64,000 nt of DNA from Aureibacter tunicatorum (GTDB lineage Bacteria > Bacteroidota > Bacteroidia > Cytophagales > Cyclobacteriaceae): contig NZ_AP025305.1 of assembly GCF_036492635.1 (NCBI RefSeq), positions 310,001 through 374,000 of the forward strand, read 5' to 3'. Shown piece after piece: positions 24,754 to 33,158 of the stretch. The notes beneath the pieces were generated by a model that was not told the DNA's origin, did no database searches, and was given only the letters and a program-made list of their open reading frames with translations. How positions within the stretch are numbered: position 1 is the stretch's first letter; each line of letters begins with the position of its first letter. Made by a program: the position numbers and the translations under genes.

Positions 24754-25599
24754 ATGATCATTTATCGCAAAGAATTCAAGCTTTATGACAAATCGGTGTT
24801 GGGTGGAGTAGTACTTAAGCCGCCATTTACTGCTAGTGCTTCCTTGGAAGGAGAAGCGCGAGTAGTATTTGTTCTTAAAGGTAAGTCAAAGTTTTATTCG
24901 CCTGTTGGAAGTTTTGAATTGTCTGAAGGAGATGTGGTAATCATGAAATGCGAGAATTTTATCAATCGTTGGCAAGTGAACGGAGATGATGAAGATGCCG
25001 AAGTGATGATTATGCAGTTATATCCAGATGTGTTGAATAAAGTTTATGACAATAGGCTGCCTGAAGTGTTGAAAACAGCTGGAAAGTTAACGTCTCAAGC
25101 TTTAATGAAAGTGGATAGTGGTTTGTTGGTGAAAGAATTTTTTAATGGCTTGAGAGTTTGCATAGAACATGACCATGTGATTAACGAGGAATTTCTTAAG
25201 CTCAAGATTCAAGAATTGATTTTGCTTTTGACTGCTGAAGATGCTTCTGGAGATGTCAGGCAGATATTAGGTGAGCTTTTCTTGTCAAGAGAATATGAAT
25301 TTAGGGATATTATTCATACTCACATTTATGAGGATTTGAGATTGGAGGATTTGGCATTTTTCGCGGGCATGAGCTTGTCAACATTCAAGCGAAAATTCAG
25401 ATCCGTATTTGGAGACAGTCCTGCTCAGTATATTAAATCAAAAAGGCTTTCGGAGGCCAAAAGGCTGTTGGATATTACAAATCGAAGAGTTTCGGAGATT
25501 GCTTTTGACTGCGGATTTAATGATATCAGTTATTTTTCTAAATCGTTTAGCGCTGAATATGGGTATCCGCCTTCTGAGTATCGCAAATCGATGGTTTAG
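24754..25599 (+). CDS. AraC-family transcriptional regulator
   Basis: A 281-residue regulator with a cupin-like N-terminal domain (SPVGSFELSEGDVVIM, about 50-66) and a C-terminal AraC DNA-binding domain (about 175-280). Both helix-turn-helix units are visible: LRLEDLAFFAGMSLSTFKRKF, and VSEIAFDCGFNDISYFSKSF, with the signature ending YPPSEYRKS. It lies divergent from the barrel protein with a 131-base shared region, which makes that gene a natural candidate target. The effector is unknown. Confidence 0.92.
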   Translation: MIIYRKEFKLYDKSVLGGVVLKPPFTASASLEGEARVVFVLKGKSKFYSPVGSFELSEGDVVIMKCENFINRWQVNGDDEDAEVMIMQLYPDVLNKVYDNRLPEVLKTAGKLTSQALMKVDSGLLVKEFFNGLRVCIEHDHVINEEFLKLKIQELILLLTAEDASGDVRQILGELFLSREYEFRDIIHTHIYEDLRLEDLAFFAGMSLSTFKRKFRSVFGDSPAQYIKSKRLSEAKRLLDITNRRVSEIAFDCGFNDISYFSKSFSAEYGYPPSEYRKSMV

Positions 25600-25723
25600 T
25601 ATTTAATTGTTGAATTTTTAAAATTAATCAATGTTGTATGTGCTAATTAAGTATTTATTTCGTTAATAATTGTAATTTTTATTTTTGGATTGAAAATGAT
25701 GCAAGATTCTTTGTCCAATGGAT

Positions 25724-25753
25724 TTTGCATTGATAGATATAGGATTAAATTTG
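25724..25753 (+). promoter_or_regulatory. promoter of the glycine-zipper lipoprotein gene
   Basis: TTTG at 25724-25727, an 18-base spacer and TAAATTTG at 25746-25753. The leader would be only about 20-25 bases. Confidence 0.55.
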
Positions 25754-25781
25754 TAATAACAATAACAGGAAAGTTTTTATT

Positions 25782-26642
25782 ATGAAAAGGAAGAACATTT
25801 TATCATTAACAAAGAGATTATTTTTTGGAGTATTAGCATTTGGCTTTATTATGACTTCTTGCAATAAGAGCAAGGATAAGTCAACTGAAGAGCAAGTTGA
25901 GAACGTTGTGGAGCAAGAGCCTGTTGCTGAAGCTCAGCCAGAAAAAATAGAGGAAGCTCAACCAGTAGAGAAAGTTCAGGAAAAGGTAGAAGAAAAGCCG
26001 GTAGTCAAAAAAGAAAAGAAAAAAGAGCCAGCTCCCCAAAAGCCTAAGAAAGAAGTAGTTGCTCAAAAGCCGGTTGAGAAACCTAAGGAAGAAAAAGTTG
26101 AAGAGCCTGTAAAGCCTAAGACTTATACGCTAAGAGCTGGAAATACTGTTGACATTGCCTTGACGCAAGAGGTTTCTACTGCAGATAAACAAGTAGGCGA
26201 TGAGTTTACAGCTAAAACGACAAGAGCGCTTTACCTTTCGGATGACATTACTATTCCTGCGGGATCAAAAGTAGTCGGTAAAGTCACTAAGGTTCAAAAC
26301 GAGAAGAAGCTTGGAGGAAAATCCCATATCGAAGTAACTTTGGCAAGCATTAATTTCAATGGCCAAAGCTATAAATTATCAAGCGATGCTATTTATTTTG
26401 AAGGAAAAAATAAGACTGGAGATACAGCGATCAAAGCTGGAGCGGGTGCTGCTATAGGTGCTGCCATTGGTGCTATCGCTGCCAAAAAAGAAAATAATGG
26501 CAAAGGTGCGGCAATTGGCGCTGGAGTTGGAGCCGCTGCTGGAGTTGGAGCCGCTGCTTTGGGCAAGAAAGGATCATATGTTTTGACAGATGGCCAAGAG
26601 ATATCATTCAAGTTGAAAGGAGATACGAAAATAGAGATTTAA
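25782..26642 (+). CDS. glycine-zipper lipoprotein with Lys/Glu/Pro-rich stalk
   Basis: A 286-residue lipoprotein with signal MKRKNILSLTKRLFFGVLAFGFIMTSC (lipid Cys27). Residues about 30-115 form a repetitive stalk of Glu, Lys, Val and Pro (KVEEKPVVKKEKKKEPAPQK). A compact beta domain covers about 118-205 (LRAGNTVDIALTQEVSTADK), and a glycine zipper of small residues at about 215-262 contains two GAxIGAxxG-like runs. Glycine zippers of this kind pack in membranes or multimerise. The layout suggests a lipoprotein that spans part of the periplasm by its stalk. The family is not one I can name with a function. Confidence 0.75.
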   Translation: MKRKNILSLTKRLFFGVLAFGFIMTSCNKSKDKSTEEQVENVVEQEPVAEAQPEKIEEAQPVEKVQEKVEEKPVVKKEKKKEPAPQKPKKEVVAQKPVEKPKEEKVEEPVKPKTYTLRAGNTVDIALTQEVSTADKQVGDEFTAKTTRALYLSDDITIPAGSKVVGKVTKVQNEKKLGGKSHIEVTLASINFNGQSYKLSSDAIYFEGKNKTGDTAIKAGAGAAIGAAIGAIAAKKENNGKGAAIGAGVGAAAGVGAAALGKKGSYVLTDGQEISFKLKGDTKIEI

Positions 26643-26679
26643 TTTGACAAGTTTTTTCTTGTCAGACATTTAAAATGAA

Positions 26680-26707
26680 GCGGCACATCTATTGTGTCGC
26701 TTTTTTT
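26680..26707 (+). terminator. intrinsic terminator of the glycine-zipper gene
   Basis: GCGGCACA (26680-26687) pairs with TGTGTCGC (26693-26700), loop tctat, then seven T. A second hairpin just upstream, TGACAAG (26645-26651) with CTTGTCA (26658-26664), has a T-only loop. Confidence 0.85.
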
Positions 26708-26804
26708 ATGATTTTTCATTAATAAATTAATTTAAATTCTTTAAATCTTTTGGTTTTGAAGAGTTTTACTCATTTTTTACATCCATAAACTATACTATAG
26801 AGGC

Positions 26805-27896
26805 ATGAAGGAAATTTTGGAAGTGTTCAAAGCGTATTCGGACTATGAAGTATCGGCTTATTACGCATTTTTGTACAATATATTGCCTTCGCATTTGAGG
26901 ACGATGATTCCCTTGGAAGCGAATAAGGAGAACATGGGAAGTGTATTGGCTTTGCTTGACTTGGAAAAGGAAGGCTATGAAATATTGATTAAAAATTGGA
27001 GCACTGATGATAGCAGAGATTCTGATATCAGCGAGGATTATGCTTATCAAGTTTTGTTTCAAAGCTCCACGCAAAATACTTTGATTTGGGTGAACTTGAG
27101 CCATGACGATCTTAGCGTTGATTTTTTCTATGACATTAAAGATCAACAGGCAGAGCAATGGATCTTGGATGCGAATCAGAGGCTCAGGAAAACATTTGGG
27201 GAAAAGAAGCTTCCTGTTTTCAATGTATTGACGAAGTCAAAAAGCAATGGATTCCATATGAGAGAAGTGAAAATGGACGTTCCTTCTATGAGTATTTCAG
27301 AGTATTATAACGATGATTTCGCTCAAGTGGATCAGGCTATTCACTCGTCGATGGGCAAGAAGAAGTCTGGTCTGATATTATTGCATGGCGACCCGGGAAC
27401 AGGCAAGACGTCGTATATTAAAAACTTGATCAAAACTTATGACAAGACGAAGTTCATCTTTGTGCAAAATGAATTTGTAAGCGAATTGTTGAACCCTGAT
27501 TTTATCTCGTTTTTGCTGGAAAATAAAGATTCGGTTTTGATCATTGAAGATGCTGAGAAAGTCATTACTTCAAGAGATTATGCAAGTGAGCGTTCGATAG
27601 TATCCACTATTTTGCAACTTACCGATGGCCTATTTAGCGACTTTTTAAATATTAAAATCGTCTGCACTTTCAACACTGGTATTGATAAAATTGATCAAGC
27701 ATTATTAAGAAAAGGCCGAATGATCGCTTTTTATTGCTTTAAGCCGCTAGCCAAAGAGAAAGCTCAGAAGTTGATTTCCGATTTGGGGCATGCTTCTGAA
27801 GCAGTGGAGGATGATATGACATTGGCTAATATCTTTAATTATGCTGAGGAAAATTTTGAGTCAGGAGCTCAGCAAAAAAGAAAAATAGGTTTTTAG
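26805..27896 (+). CDS. orphan AAA+ ATPase with unrecognised N-terminal domain
   Basis: A 363-residue cytoplasmic ATPase. The AAA core spans about 185-320: Walker A GDPGTGKT (195-202), Walker B VLIIEDAE (244-251, with Glu-Asp order as in BCS1-like AAA proteins), sensor-1 Asn290 in CTFNTG, and LLRKGRM (301-307) where the arginine finger usually lies. The first 180 residues match no domain I recognise; they are mixed alpha/beta and acidic. The C-terminal tail is short and basic (QQKRKIGF). It stands alone, with a terminator before it and a regulated promoter after it. AAA proteins of this shape remodel or unfold proteins, but the substrate is unknown. Confidence 0.85.
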   Translation: MKEILEVFKAYSDYEVSAYYAFLYNILPSHLRTMIPLEANKENMGSVLALLDLEKEGYEILIKNWSTDDSRDSDISEDYAYQVLFQSSTQNTLIWVNLSHDDLSVDFFYDIKDQQAEQWILDANQRLRKTFGEKKLPVFNVLTKSKSNGFHMREVKMDVPSMSISEYYNDDFAQVDQAIHSSMGKKKSGLILLHGDPGTGKTSYIKNLIKTYDKTKFIFVQNEFVSELLNPDFISFLLENKDSVLIIEDAEKVITSRDYASERSIVSTILQLTDGLFSDFLNIKIVCTFNTGIDKIDQALLRKGRMIAFYCFKPLAKEKAQKLISDLGHASEAVEDDMTLANIFNYAEENFESGAQQKRKIGF

Positions 27897-27976
27897 CCTC
27901 TAGATTTCCAATGCAAGAATTTCAGTATCAATGAAAAGTGTATGACCGCAAGAGATTTGTATAAGCTGTAAAATAG

Positions 27977-28006
27977 TAGTGAACATTAAATTTGTAATGT
28001 TCACTA
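27977..28006. promoter_or_regulatory. operator dyad overlapping the -7 box of the SDR operon
   Basis: TAGTGAACATTA (27977-27988) and TAATGTTCACTA (27995-28006) are perfect 12-base inverted arms around a six-base spacer. TAAATTTG (27987-27994), a perfect TAnnTTTG -7 box, lies within the centre. There is no T tract, and transcription would start about at the right edge, so this is an operator and not a terminator. It ends 12 bases before the SDR start codon. Confidence 0.65.
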
Positions 28007-28018
28007 AAACTTATAATT

Positions 28019-28924
28019 ATGGCGGAAAAATGGAATTTGAATCAAATGCCAATGCAGTCTGGCAAGAGGTTTTTGATCACTGGGGCTAATAGCGGCTTGG
28101 GCTATGGTACGGCCAAGGCTTTGGCAAAAAGCGGCGCGGAAGTAATCATGACCGCAAGAAGCCTTGATAAAGGAAATACCGCTTTGGAATCGATAAAAAG
28201 AGAAGTTCCAAATGCCAAGCTTAAATTAATGATGTTGGATTTAGCGGATTTGAATTCCGTTAAAGGTTTTGTGGACAAATATGAAGATGAGCTCGGAGCA
28301 ATAGATGTTTTGATCAATAATGCGGGCGTAATGCTTCCCCAATCTCGCAAGACAACTCAACAAGGTTTTGAATTGCAGTTTGGAACGAATCATTTAGGTC
28401 ATTTTGCATTTACGAAATATTTGTTGCCATTTTTGGAAAAAGCGACGAATCCTAGAGTAGTGACCTTAAGCAGCTTGGTGGCTAAGATGAGGCCCGCTAA
28501 AATCTATTGGGATGATATGCAGTGGGAAAGAAGTTATGATGATATGGCGGCTTATTCTCAGAGCAAGTTGGCGAATATGATGTTTGGTCTTGAATTGAAC
28601 GATTTGCTTGTAAATAGAGGCAGTAATATTTCCTCATTGCTGGCTCATCCTGGTTATACCGCGACTAATCTTCAACAACATATGGGATTGCAAGGCAAGA
28701 TCATGAACTTTTTGCTGGCACAGAATGTCGAAATGGGCATATTGCCGACGTTGCGAGCTGCTACAGACCCAAATGCGAAAAGCGGAGAGTATTACGGACC
28801 AAATCGCATGAATGAATGGAGAGGATACCCGACAATCAGTACGCCAAATGATTTGGCTATGGAAAAACTGCAACGCAAGAGACTTTGGGAAAGAAGCGAG
28901 AAACTTACAGGAGTTCGGTATTGA
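28019..28924 (+). CDS. short-chain dehydrogenase/reductase
   Basis: A 301-residue SDR oxidoreductase of the retinol-dehydrogenase-like group. The cofactor motif is TGANSGLG (21-28), NNAG is at 100-103, and the catalytic Ser151/152, Tyr179 and Lys183 (AAYSQSK) are present. Arg47 after the second strand (TARSLDK) suggests NADP preference. The substrate is unknown. It is the first gene of a likely three-gene unit with an AraC regulator (37 bases on) and a LOG protein, and it sits directly behind the dyad operator at 27977. Confidence 0.92.
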   Translation: MAEKWNLNQMPMQSGKRFLITGANSGLGYGTAKALAKSGAEVIMTARSLDKGNTALESIKREVPNAKLKLMMLDLADLNSVKGFVDKYEDELGAIDVLINNAGVMLPQSRKTTQQGFELQFGTNHLGHFAFTKYLLPFLEKATNPRVVTLSSLVAKMRPAKIYWDDMQWERSYDDMAAYSQSKLANMMFGLELNDLLVNRGSNISSLLAHPGYTATNLQQHMGLQGKIMNFLLAQNVEMGILPTLRAATDPNAKSGEYYGPNRMNEWRGYPTISTPNDLAMEKLQRKRLWERSEKLTGVRY

Positions 28925-28961
28925 TTTTCGTTATCAAGAGTAAAGAATAAATGTTTTTGAG

Positions 28962-29876
28962 ATGAAAGATATTGTGAATTTAAGTACAGTCTCCGAGTTG
29001 ATGGACTTTTATGCATCGAAAAAGCCACTGCATCCATTGATTGCAGTGGTGGATTTGGCGGAAGTGGGTATTCCTGAGTCTATGTTGGGTGTCGGAGTTA
29101 ATGCTGCTCTTTATTCTATTACCATGAAAGTCAAAACACCGGGGATTAAAGTGAAGTACGGTAGAACGAATATAGATTTTGCCGAAGGTTGTTTATATGG
29201 ATTGTCTCCGGGACAGGTGATGAGAGTGGAGGAGAGCGCTGACGTTGGAGAGTTTGAGGGATGGACTTTGTTCTTTCATCCAGATTTGGTTTCTGGCAGC
29301 GAGTTGGCTCATAAAATTAAAGGATATGGATTTTTTTCATATGAAACGAACGAAGCCTTGCACTTGTCAGTGAGAGAAAAAGAAACATTGAATGAGATTG
29401 TGAGGAGGATTAAGGAAGAGTATAGTTCCAATATAGATGAGCATAGCAGAGAAGTGCTTATATCAAGCATAAGTTTGATGCTGAACTATATTCAGAGATA
29501 TTATAATCGACAGTTTCTAACTAGAAAGTCCACTAATACGAATATTCTTCAAAAATTTGAGCGAAAATTGGATGAGCTTTTGAATCCAGAATATTTAAAG
29601 GAAAAAGGACTGCCGACGGTTAGTTTTTTAGCCGCCGAGCTTAATTTGTCTCCAAGCTATCTTACGGATTTGATGAAAAGAGAAACGGGCAAGAATGTGC
29701 AGGAGGTGATGCATTACCATTTGTTAGAGCAGGCCAAGAATTTGCTTTTGAGTTCGGATATGACCATTGCCGAGATCTCTTATGAATTAGGCTTTGAGTA
29801 TCCACCATACTTTAGCAGGTTGTTTAAAAAGAAAACAGGCATGACGCCTTCAGCATACAGAATGAGTGTTAATTAA
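28962..29876 (+). CDS. AraC-family transcriptional regulator
   Basis: A 304-residue regulator. The N-terminal 170 residues form a ligand-sensing domain typical of AraC proteins that accompany oxidoreductases (FAEGCLYGLSPGQVMRVEE). The C-terminal AraC domain covers about 200-303, with helix-turn-helix units SFLAAELNLSPSYLTDLMKR and IAEISYELGFEYPPYFSRLF, ending TPSAYRMS. It follows the SDR gene and ends 5 bases before the LOG gene, so it probably controls its own operon. AraC proteins usually bind direct repeats, so the perfect dyad at 27977 may belong to a different regulator. Confidence 0.92.
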   Translation: MKDIVNLSTVSELMDFYASKKPLHPLIAVVDLAEVGIPESMLGVGVNAALYSITMKVKTPGIKVKYGRTNIDFAEGCLYGLSPGQVMRVEESADVGEFEGWTLFFHPDLVSGSELAHKIKGYGFFSYETNEALHLSVREKETLNEIVRRIKEEYSSNIDEHSREVLISSISLMLNYIQRYYNRQFLTRKSTNTNILQKFERKLDELLNPEYLKEKGLPTVSFLAAELNLSPSYLTDLMKRETGKNVQEVMHYHLLEQAKNLLLSSDMTIAEISYELGFEYPPYFSRLFKKKTGMTPSAYRMSVN

Positions 29877-29881
29877 ATCGC

Positions 29882-30484
29882 ATGATGGACTTTTTGGCTA
29901 GATATGCTTTCGATTTTCGCCAAGTTGAAAAACAAATGCCCACAGGCAAATCTATGGCGACAGTTTTTGGATCTGCTCGAGTAAATGAGGGAACTTATGA
30001 TTATGAAAACGCCTATGCTATTGGCAGAGAGCTTGCGTTGCATGGCTATTCAGTAGTTACTGGAGGAGGAAAAGGGATCATGGAAGCCGCAAACAAAGGT
30101 GCTTTTGAAACTGCAAACTCTAATGCCGAATCAATAGGTATTTGCTTGAAGCAGTACAAGGAGCAGGAGCCTAATAAATTTTTGGATATTGAAATTCAGT
30201 CAGAAGTACTTGAGGTTCGCAAGCATTTTTTGATTTATTCATCAAGACTTTTGATTGCAATGCCTGGAGGTTTCGGAACATTGGATGAGCTTTCCGAAGT
30301 CCTTGCATTAAAGCGAAAGGGGTTGCTGAAGGAAACCAAGCTTATTTTGATGCATCGTGAATTTTGGAGTTCAATTGATAAATGGATGGAAGAGTGTCTT
30401 GGTTTGAACTATTTATCACCTCATGAACGCAGCAATATGCTTACCATATTGGATACCCCGAGTGAAATTAAAGGATATTTATAA
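29882..30484 (+). CDS. LOG family protein (TIGR00730 type)
   Basis: A 200-residue Rossmann-like protein. It carries GGGKGIMEAAN (61-71) and the signature PGGFGTLDE (128-136), with Arg113 and Glu135 in the expected active-site places. Members with this motif hydrolyse nucleoside 5'-monophosphates to base and ribose 5-phosphate (cytokinin-activating enzyme in plants and some bacteria; PpnN-type nucleosidase in others). Which substrate applies here is open. It starts 5 bases after the AraC gene and ends in a strong terminator. Confidence 0.9.
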   Translation: MMDFLARYAFDFRQVEKQMPTGKSMATVFGSARVNEGTYDYENAYAIGRELALHGYSVVTGGGKGIMEAANKGAFETANSNAESIGICLKQYKEQEPNKFLDIEIQSEVLEVRKHFLIYSSRLLIAMPGGFGTLDELSEVLALKRKGLLKETKLILMHREFWSSIDKWMEECLGLNYLSPHERSNMLTILDTPSEIKGYL

Positions 30485-30490
30485 CAAAGT

Positions 30491-30521
30491 AAGAGCAAGC
30501 AATTTTCAGTTGCTTGCTCTT
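30491..30521 (+). terminator. terminator of the SDR-AraC-LOG operon
   Basis: AAGAGCAAGCAA (30491-30502) pairs with TTGCTTGCTCTT (30510-30521), loop ttttcag, T-rich tail. Confidence 0.88.
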
Positions 30522-30631
30522 GTCTTTTATAATTGATGGGAAATTTCGTGTTCTTTTTATATCACTATAATATAGCGCTTGCTTTTGAGCTTTGACCAGC
30601 AATGAGCTATAGTCAGTATAAATCTGTTGTA

Positions 30632-30641
30632 AAAACGTTTT
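30632..30641. promoter_or_regulatory. LacI-operator-like palindrome
   Basis: AAAACGTTTT, with the central CG typical of LacI/PurR-family operators. Its position between converging gene ends makes the role unclear. Confidence 0.25.
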
Positions 30642-30750
30642 ATGTCTTAACGTTGCTTTATCTCTTCAATTAGAGCATTTTATCTATCTTAAAATTACCT
30701 AATTAATAATTTTAAACCGAAAAAAGAGTCGATTTTTAACGTTTTTTTAT

Positions 30751-30764
30751 CGAAAACGTTTTCG
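30751..30764. promoter_or_regulatory. LacI-operator-like palindrome
   Basis: CGAAAACGTTTTCG is a perfect 14-base palindrome with a central CG, close to operators of LacI-family sugar regulators. It is near the 3' end of a GH92 gene and not at a start codon. Confidence 0.35.
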
Positions 30765-30820
30765 GTTTGTCTTTTATCTTGTTGGCAATTGTATAATAGT
30801 TGTTTGGGAAATGACCGAAC

Positions 30821-30854
30821 AAAAAAAGCGCTTGACTAAATTGCCAAGCGCTTT
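30821..30854 (-). terminator. intrinsic terminator of the GH92 gene (minus strand)
   Basis: AAAGCGCTTG (30825-30834) pairs with CAAGCGCTTT (30845-30854). The A run at 30821-30827 gives the T tract on the minus strand. Confidence 0.85.
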
Positions 30855-30879
30855 CAATATTATCGAGAATTTAGATTCT

Positions 30880-33141
30880 TTACTTTGCTGGATTAGGTCC
30901 CATAGTGATTTCCAAAAGACCTCCATCTTTAATCTCATTATGATGGAAGAAAAGTTTTTCTAATGCTTTTCCATTGATTTTAACGGACTGCACGTACTTG
31001 TTCTTTTTGCTATTGTTGTTGACAATAACTTTGAATGTTCCTTCTTTGATGCTTACTTCAGCTTCATCCACCACAGGACGGCCAATAGTGTAAGTAGGAT
31101 CTCCAGGAGCTACTTGATAGAAGCCTATTGCGTTAAGAATATACCAAGCTGACATCTGTCCTACATCTTCATTACCGCAAATGCCTTCCGGTGTTGGAGC
31201 ATAGTAATGATACATTACAGAATCGATGATTTGCTGTGTTTTATATTCTTTGTTAATATAGTTGTACAAGAATGCTGTATGATGGCTAGGCTCATTTCCA
31301 TGAGCGTATTGACCGATAAGTCCTGTGATATCCGCAGAAGCATGCTCGCCTTCAATCTCAGAAGAAGTGCTGAAAAGCGTGTCTAATTTTGCTTCGAATA
31401 TATCATTGCCACCCATTAAGCTAGCCAATCCTTCTACATCATGAGGCACAAACCAAGTCCATTGCCAAGAATTCCCTTCAGTGAAGTCTCCGAATTCATG
31501 ATCGGAAAGTTTTGGGCTGAATGGAGTTCTCCACGAGCCATCATATAGTTTTCCTCTCATGAAGCCAGTAGACTCGTCGAAATAATGCTCATAAGCCTTG
31601 CCTCTTTTTGAGTATGTTTCATACAAGTCGTCATTTCCAGACAGTTTGGCCATTTGAGCAATACACCAGTCATAATAAGCATTTTCCAAACCATAAGACA
31701 CCGACTCGCTGCATGAATCAGCCGGGATATAACCCATTGTATTCATGAAGTAATTATGTCTAGGCATCACTCTATCAGCTCTTGGCTCGATTTTGCCTTC
31801 TACTCTGTCAGGATGATATTCAGAGCTTATGATTGAAGCTTCCAAAGCTTTGTCAAGACCTTCAGTGATGATGCCTTTAGTATATGCGTCAGCGATTACA
31901 GAAACAGCAGGATATCCAACCATTGTTCCAGTGTAGTTCGCTGACAAAGGCCATTTAGGCAGAATGCCACCTTCTTTATATTTTTGCATTAGTGAATTCA
32001 CATAATCCTTCGCTCTGTCTTCATCAATGATCGTCATCAATGGGTGAAGTGCTCTGAACGTATCCCAAAGTGAGAATACGGTGTAATTAGTGAAGTCATT
32101 GGTTTGGTGAATATTTTTATCAATACCTCTGTATCTTCCATCTACATCATGGTAGATCATTGGTTGGATATTGGCATGGTACAAGGCCGTGTAGAAATTG
32201 GTTTTAACATCCTTGTCATCTGATTTGATTTTTATTTTTCCAAGAAGGTTTTCCCATGATGACGAAGCGTCGGCTTTAACTCGGTCAAATTCCCAACCAG
32301 GAAGCTCAGCCATCATATTTTGTTGTGCACCTTCCATGTCAACTGCGGAGATAGACACTTTTACCATCAAGTCTTTTTTGTCGGAATTGCCAAAATCAAG
32401 GAAAAGTCTGATGTTTTTGCCGTCCGCTTTCTTTGCGTCGGTTTTTCCTTCGCCTGTCCAGATTTCATGAGCAGTGAAAGGCTCGGAAAATTTAGCATAA
32501 AAGTATACATGATCATCCGCTGCCCAACCTGTGGAAATATGCTTGCCACGGATAGTTGTGTCATTGATGATTTCTAGCTCTGCTTCTTTGGTTACGCATC
32601 CCCAGCTGACTTGCAAGGTATGAGTGATGTCAAACATTACTTGTCGCTTGGCATTGGATGGGTATGTATAGCGATGTATTCCGACTCTTGGTGTTGTCGT
32701 TAGCTCGGCTTGAACTCCATCGTTCATTTTTACTTGATAGTAACCAGCTTCGGCATGTTCGTTTTCTTTTTCGAAATAGGTGAACATGTCTTCTTTTGCC
32801 TTAGGCTCGCCTGTGAAAGGAAGCACAAGGATGTCACCCATATCTCCAATACCAGTACCACTCAGGTGAGTATGGCTGAAGCCTAGGATAGTGCTGTCTG
32901 TATAATGATACCCACTGCAAGCATCCCATCCTTCGATTCTAGTATCGGGACTTAATTGTACCATTCCGGACGGCACTACAGCACCAGGGAAAGTATGCCC
33001 ATGAAAGCCTGTTCCTATGAAAGGATCGACATATTGATTGGGATTTTCAAAGTTTGTCGCTTGAGATTCCTTAGCGCTAGTACATGCAGTTGCAAATGCG
33101 ATAAGGACGAGAATAAAATAGCGTATATTGAGTTTTCTCAT
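30880..33141 (-). CDS. GH92 family alpha-mannosidase, lipoprotein
   Basis: A 753-residue glycosidase with lipoprotein signal MRKLNIRYFILVLIAFATAC (Cys20), so it is anchored in an outer or inner leaflet. GH92 signatures run through it: VDPFIGTGFHGHTFPGA just after the signal, GFSHTHLSGTG, GNEPSHH and GNEDVGQMSAWY near the C-terminus, where the catalytic acid Glu lies. GH92 enzymes are calcium-dependent exo-alpha-mannosidases acting on mannans or N-glycans. It is last in a minus-strand trio behind two GH3 genes; 59 bases with alternative hairpins separate it from the GH3 stop. It is a paralogue of the GH92 at 38293. Confidence 0.92.
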   Translation of the reverse strand: MRKLNIRYFILVLIAFATACTSAKESQATNFENPNQYVDPFIGTGFHGHTFPGAVVPSGMVQLSPDTRIEGWDACSGYHYTDSTILGFSHTHLSGTGIGDMGDILVLPFTGEPKAKEDMFTYFEKENEHAEAGYYQVKMNDGVQAELTTTPRVGIHRYTYPSNAKRQVMFDITHTLQVSWGCVTKEAELEIINDTTIRGKHISTGWAADDHVYFYAKFSEPFTAHEIWTGEGKTDAKKADGKNIRLFLDFGNSDKKDLMVKVSISAVDMEGAQQNMMAELPGWEFDRVKADASSSWENLLGKIKIKSDDKDVKTNFYTALYHANIQPMIYHDVDGRYRGIDKNIHQTNDFTNYTVFSLWDTFRALHPLMTIIDEDRAKDYVNSLMQKYKEGGILPKWPLSANYTGTMVGYPAVSVIADAYTKGIITEGLDKALEASIISSEYHPDRVEGKIEPRADRVMPRHNYFMNTMGYIPADSCSESVSYGLENAYYDWCIAQMAKLSGNDDLYETYSKRGKAYEHYFDESTGFMRGKLYDGSWRTPFSPKLSDHEFGDFTEGNSWQWTWFVPHDVEGLASLMGGNDIFEAKLDTLFSTSSEIEGEHASADITGLIGQYAHGNEPSHHTAFLYNYINKEYKTQQIIDSVMYHYYAPTPEGICGNEDVGQMSAWYILNAIGFYQVAPGDPTYTIGRPVVDEAEVSIKEGTFKVIVNNNSKKNKYVQSVKINGKALEKLFFHHNEIKDGGLLEITMGPNPAK

Positions 33142-33158
33142 TGGTATTGGATTAAATT

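Larger units (their letters stand above)
30485..30879. other. convergent intergenic region with two terminators and palindromes
   Basis: 395 bases between converging genes. It holds a terminator for each gene (30491-30521 and 30821-30854), AAAACGTTTT at 30632-30641, and CGAAAACGTTTTCG at 30751-30764 nested in a wider inverted repeat (AAACCGAAAA at 30714-30723 with TTTTCGGTTT at 30759-30768). No coding sequence or tRNA is apparent. Confidence 0.6.

Noticed and set aside
25900-26100. Low-complexity direct repeats rich in AAG/GAA
   Set aside because: Explained by the Lys/Glu/Val/Pro stalk of the lipoprotein.
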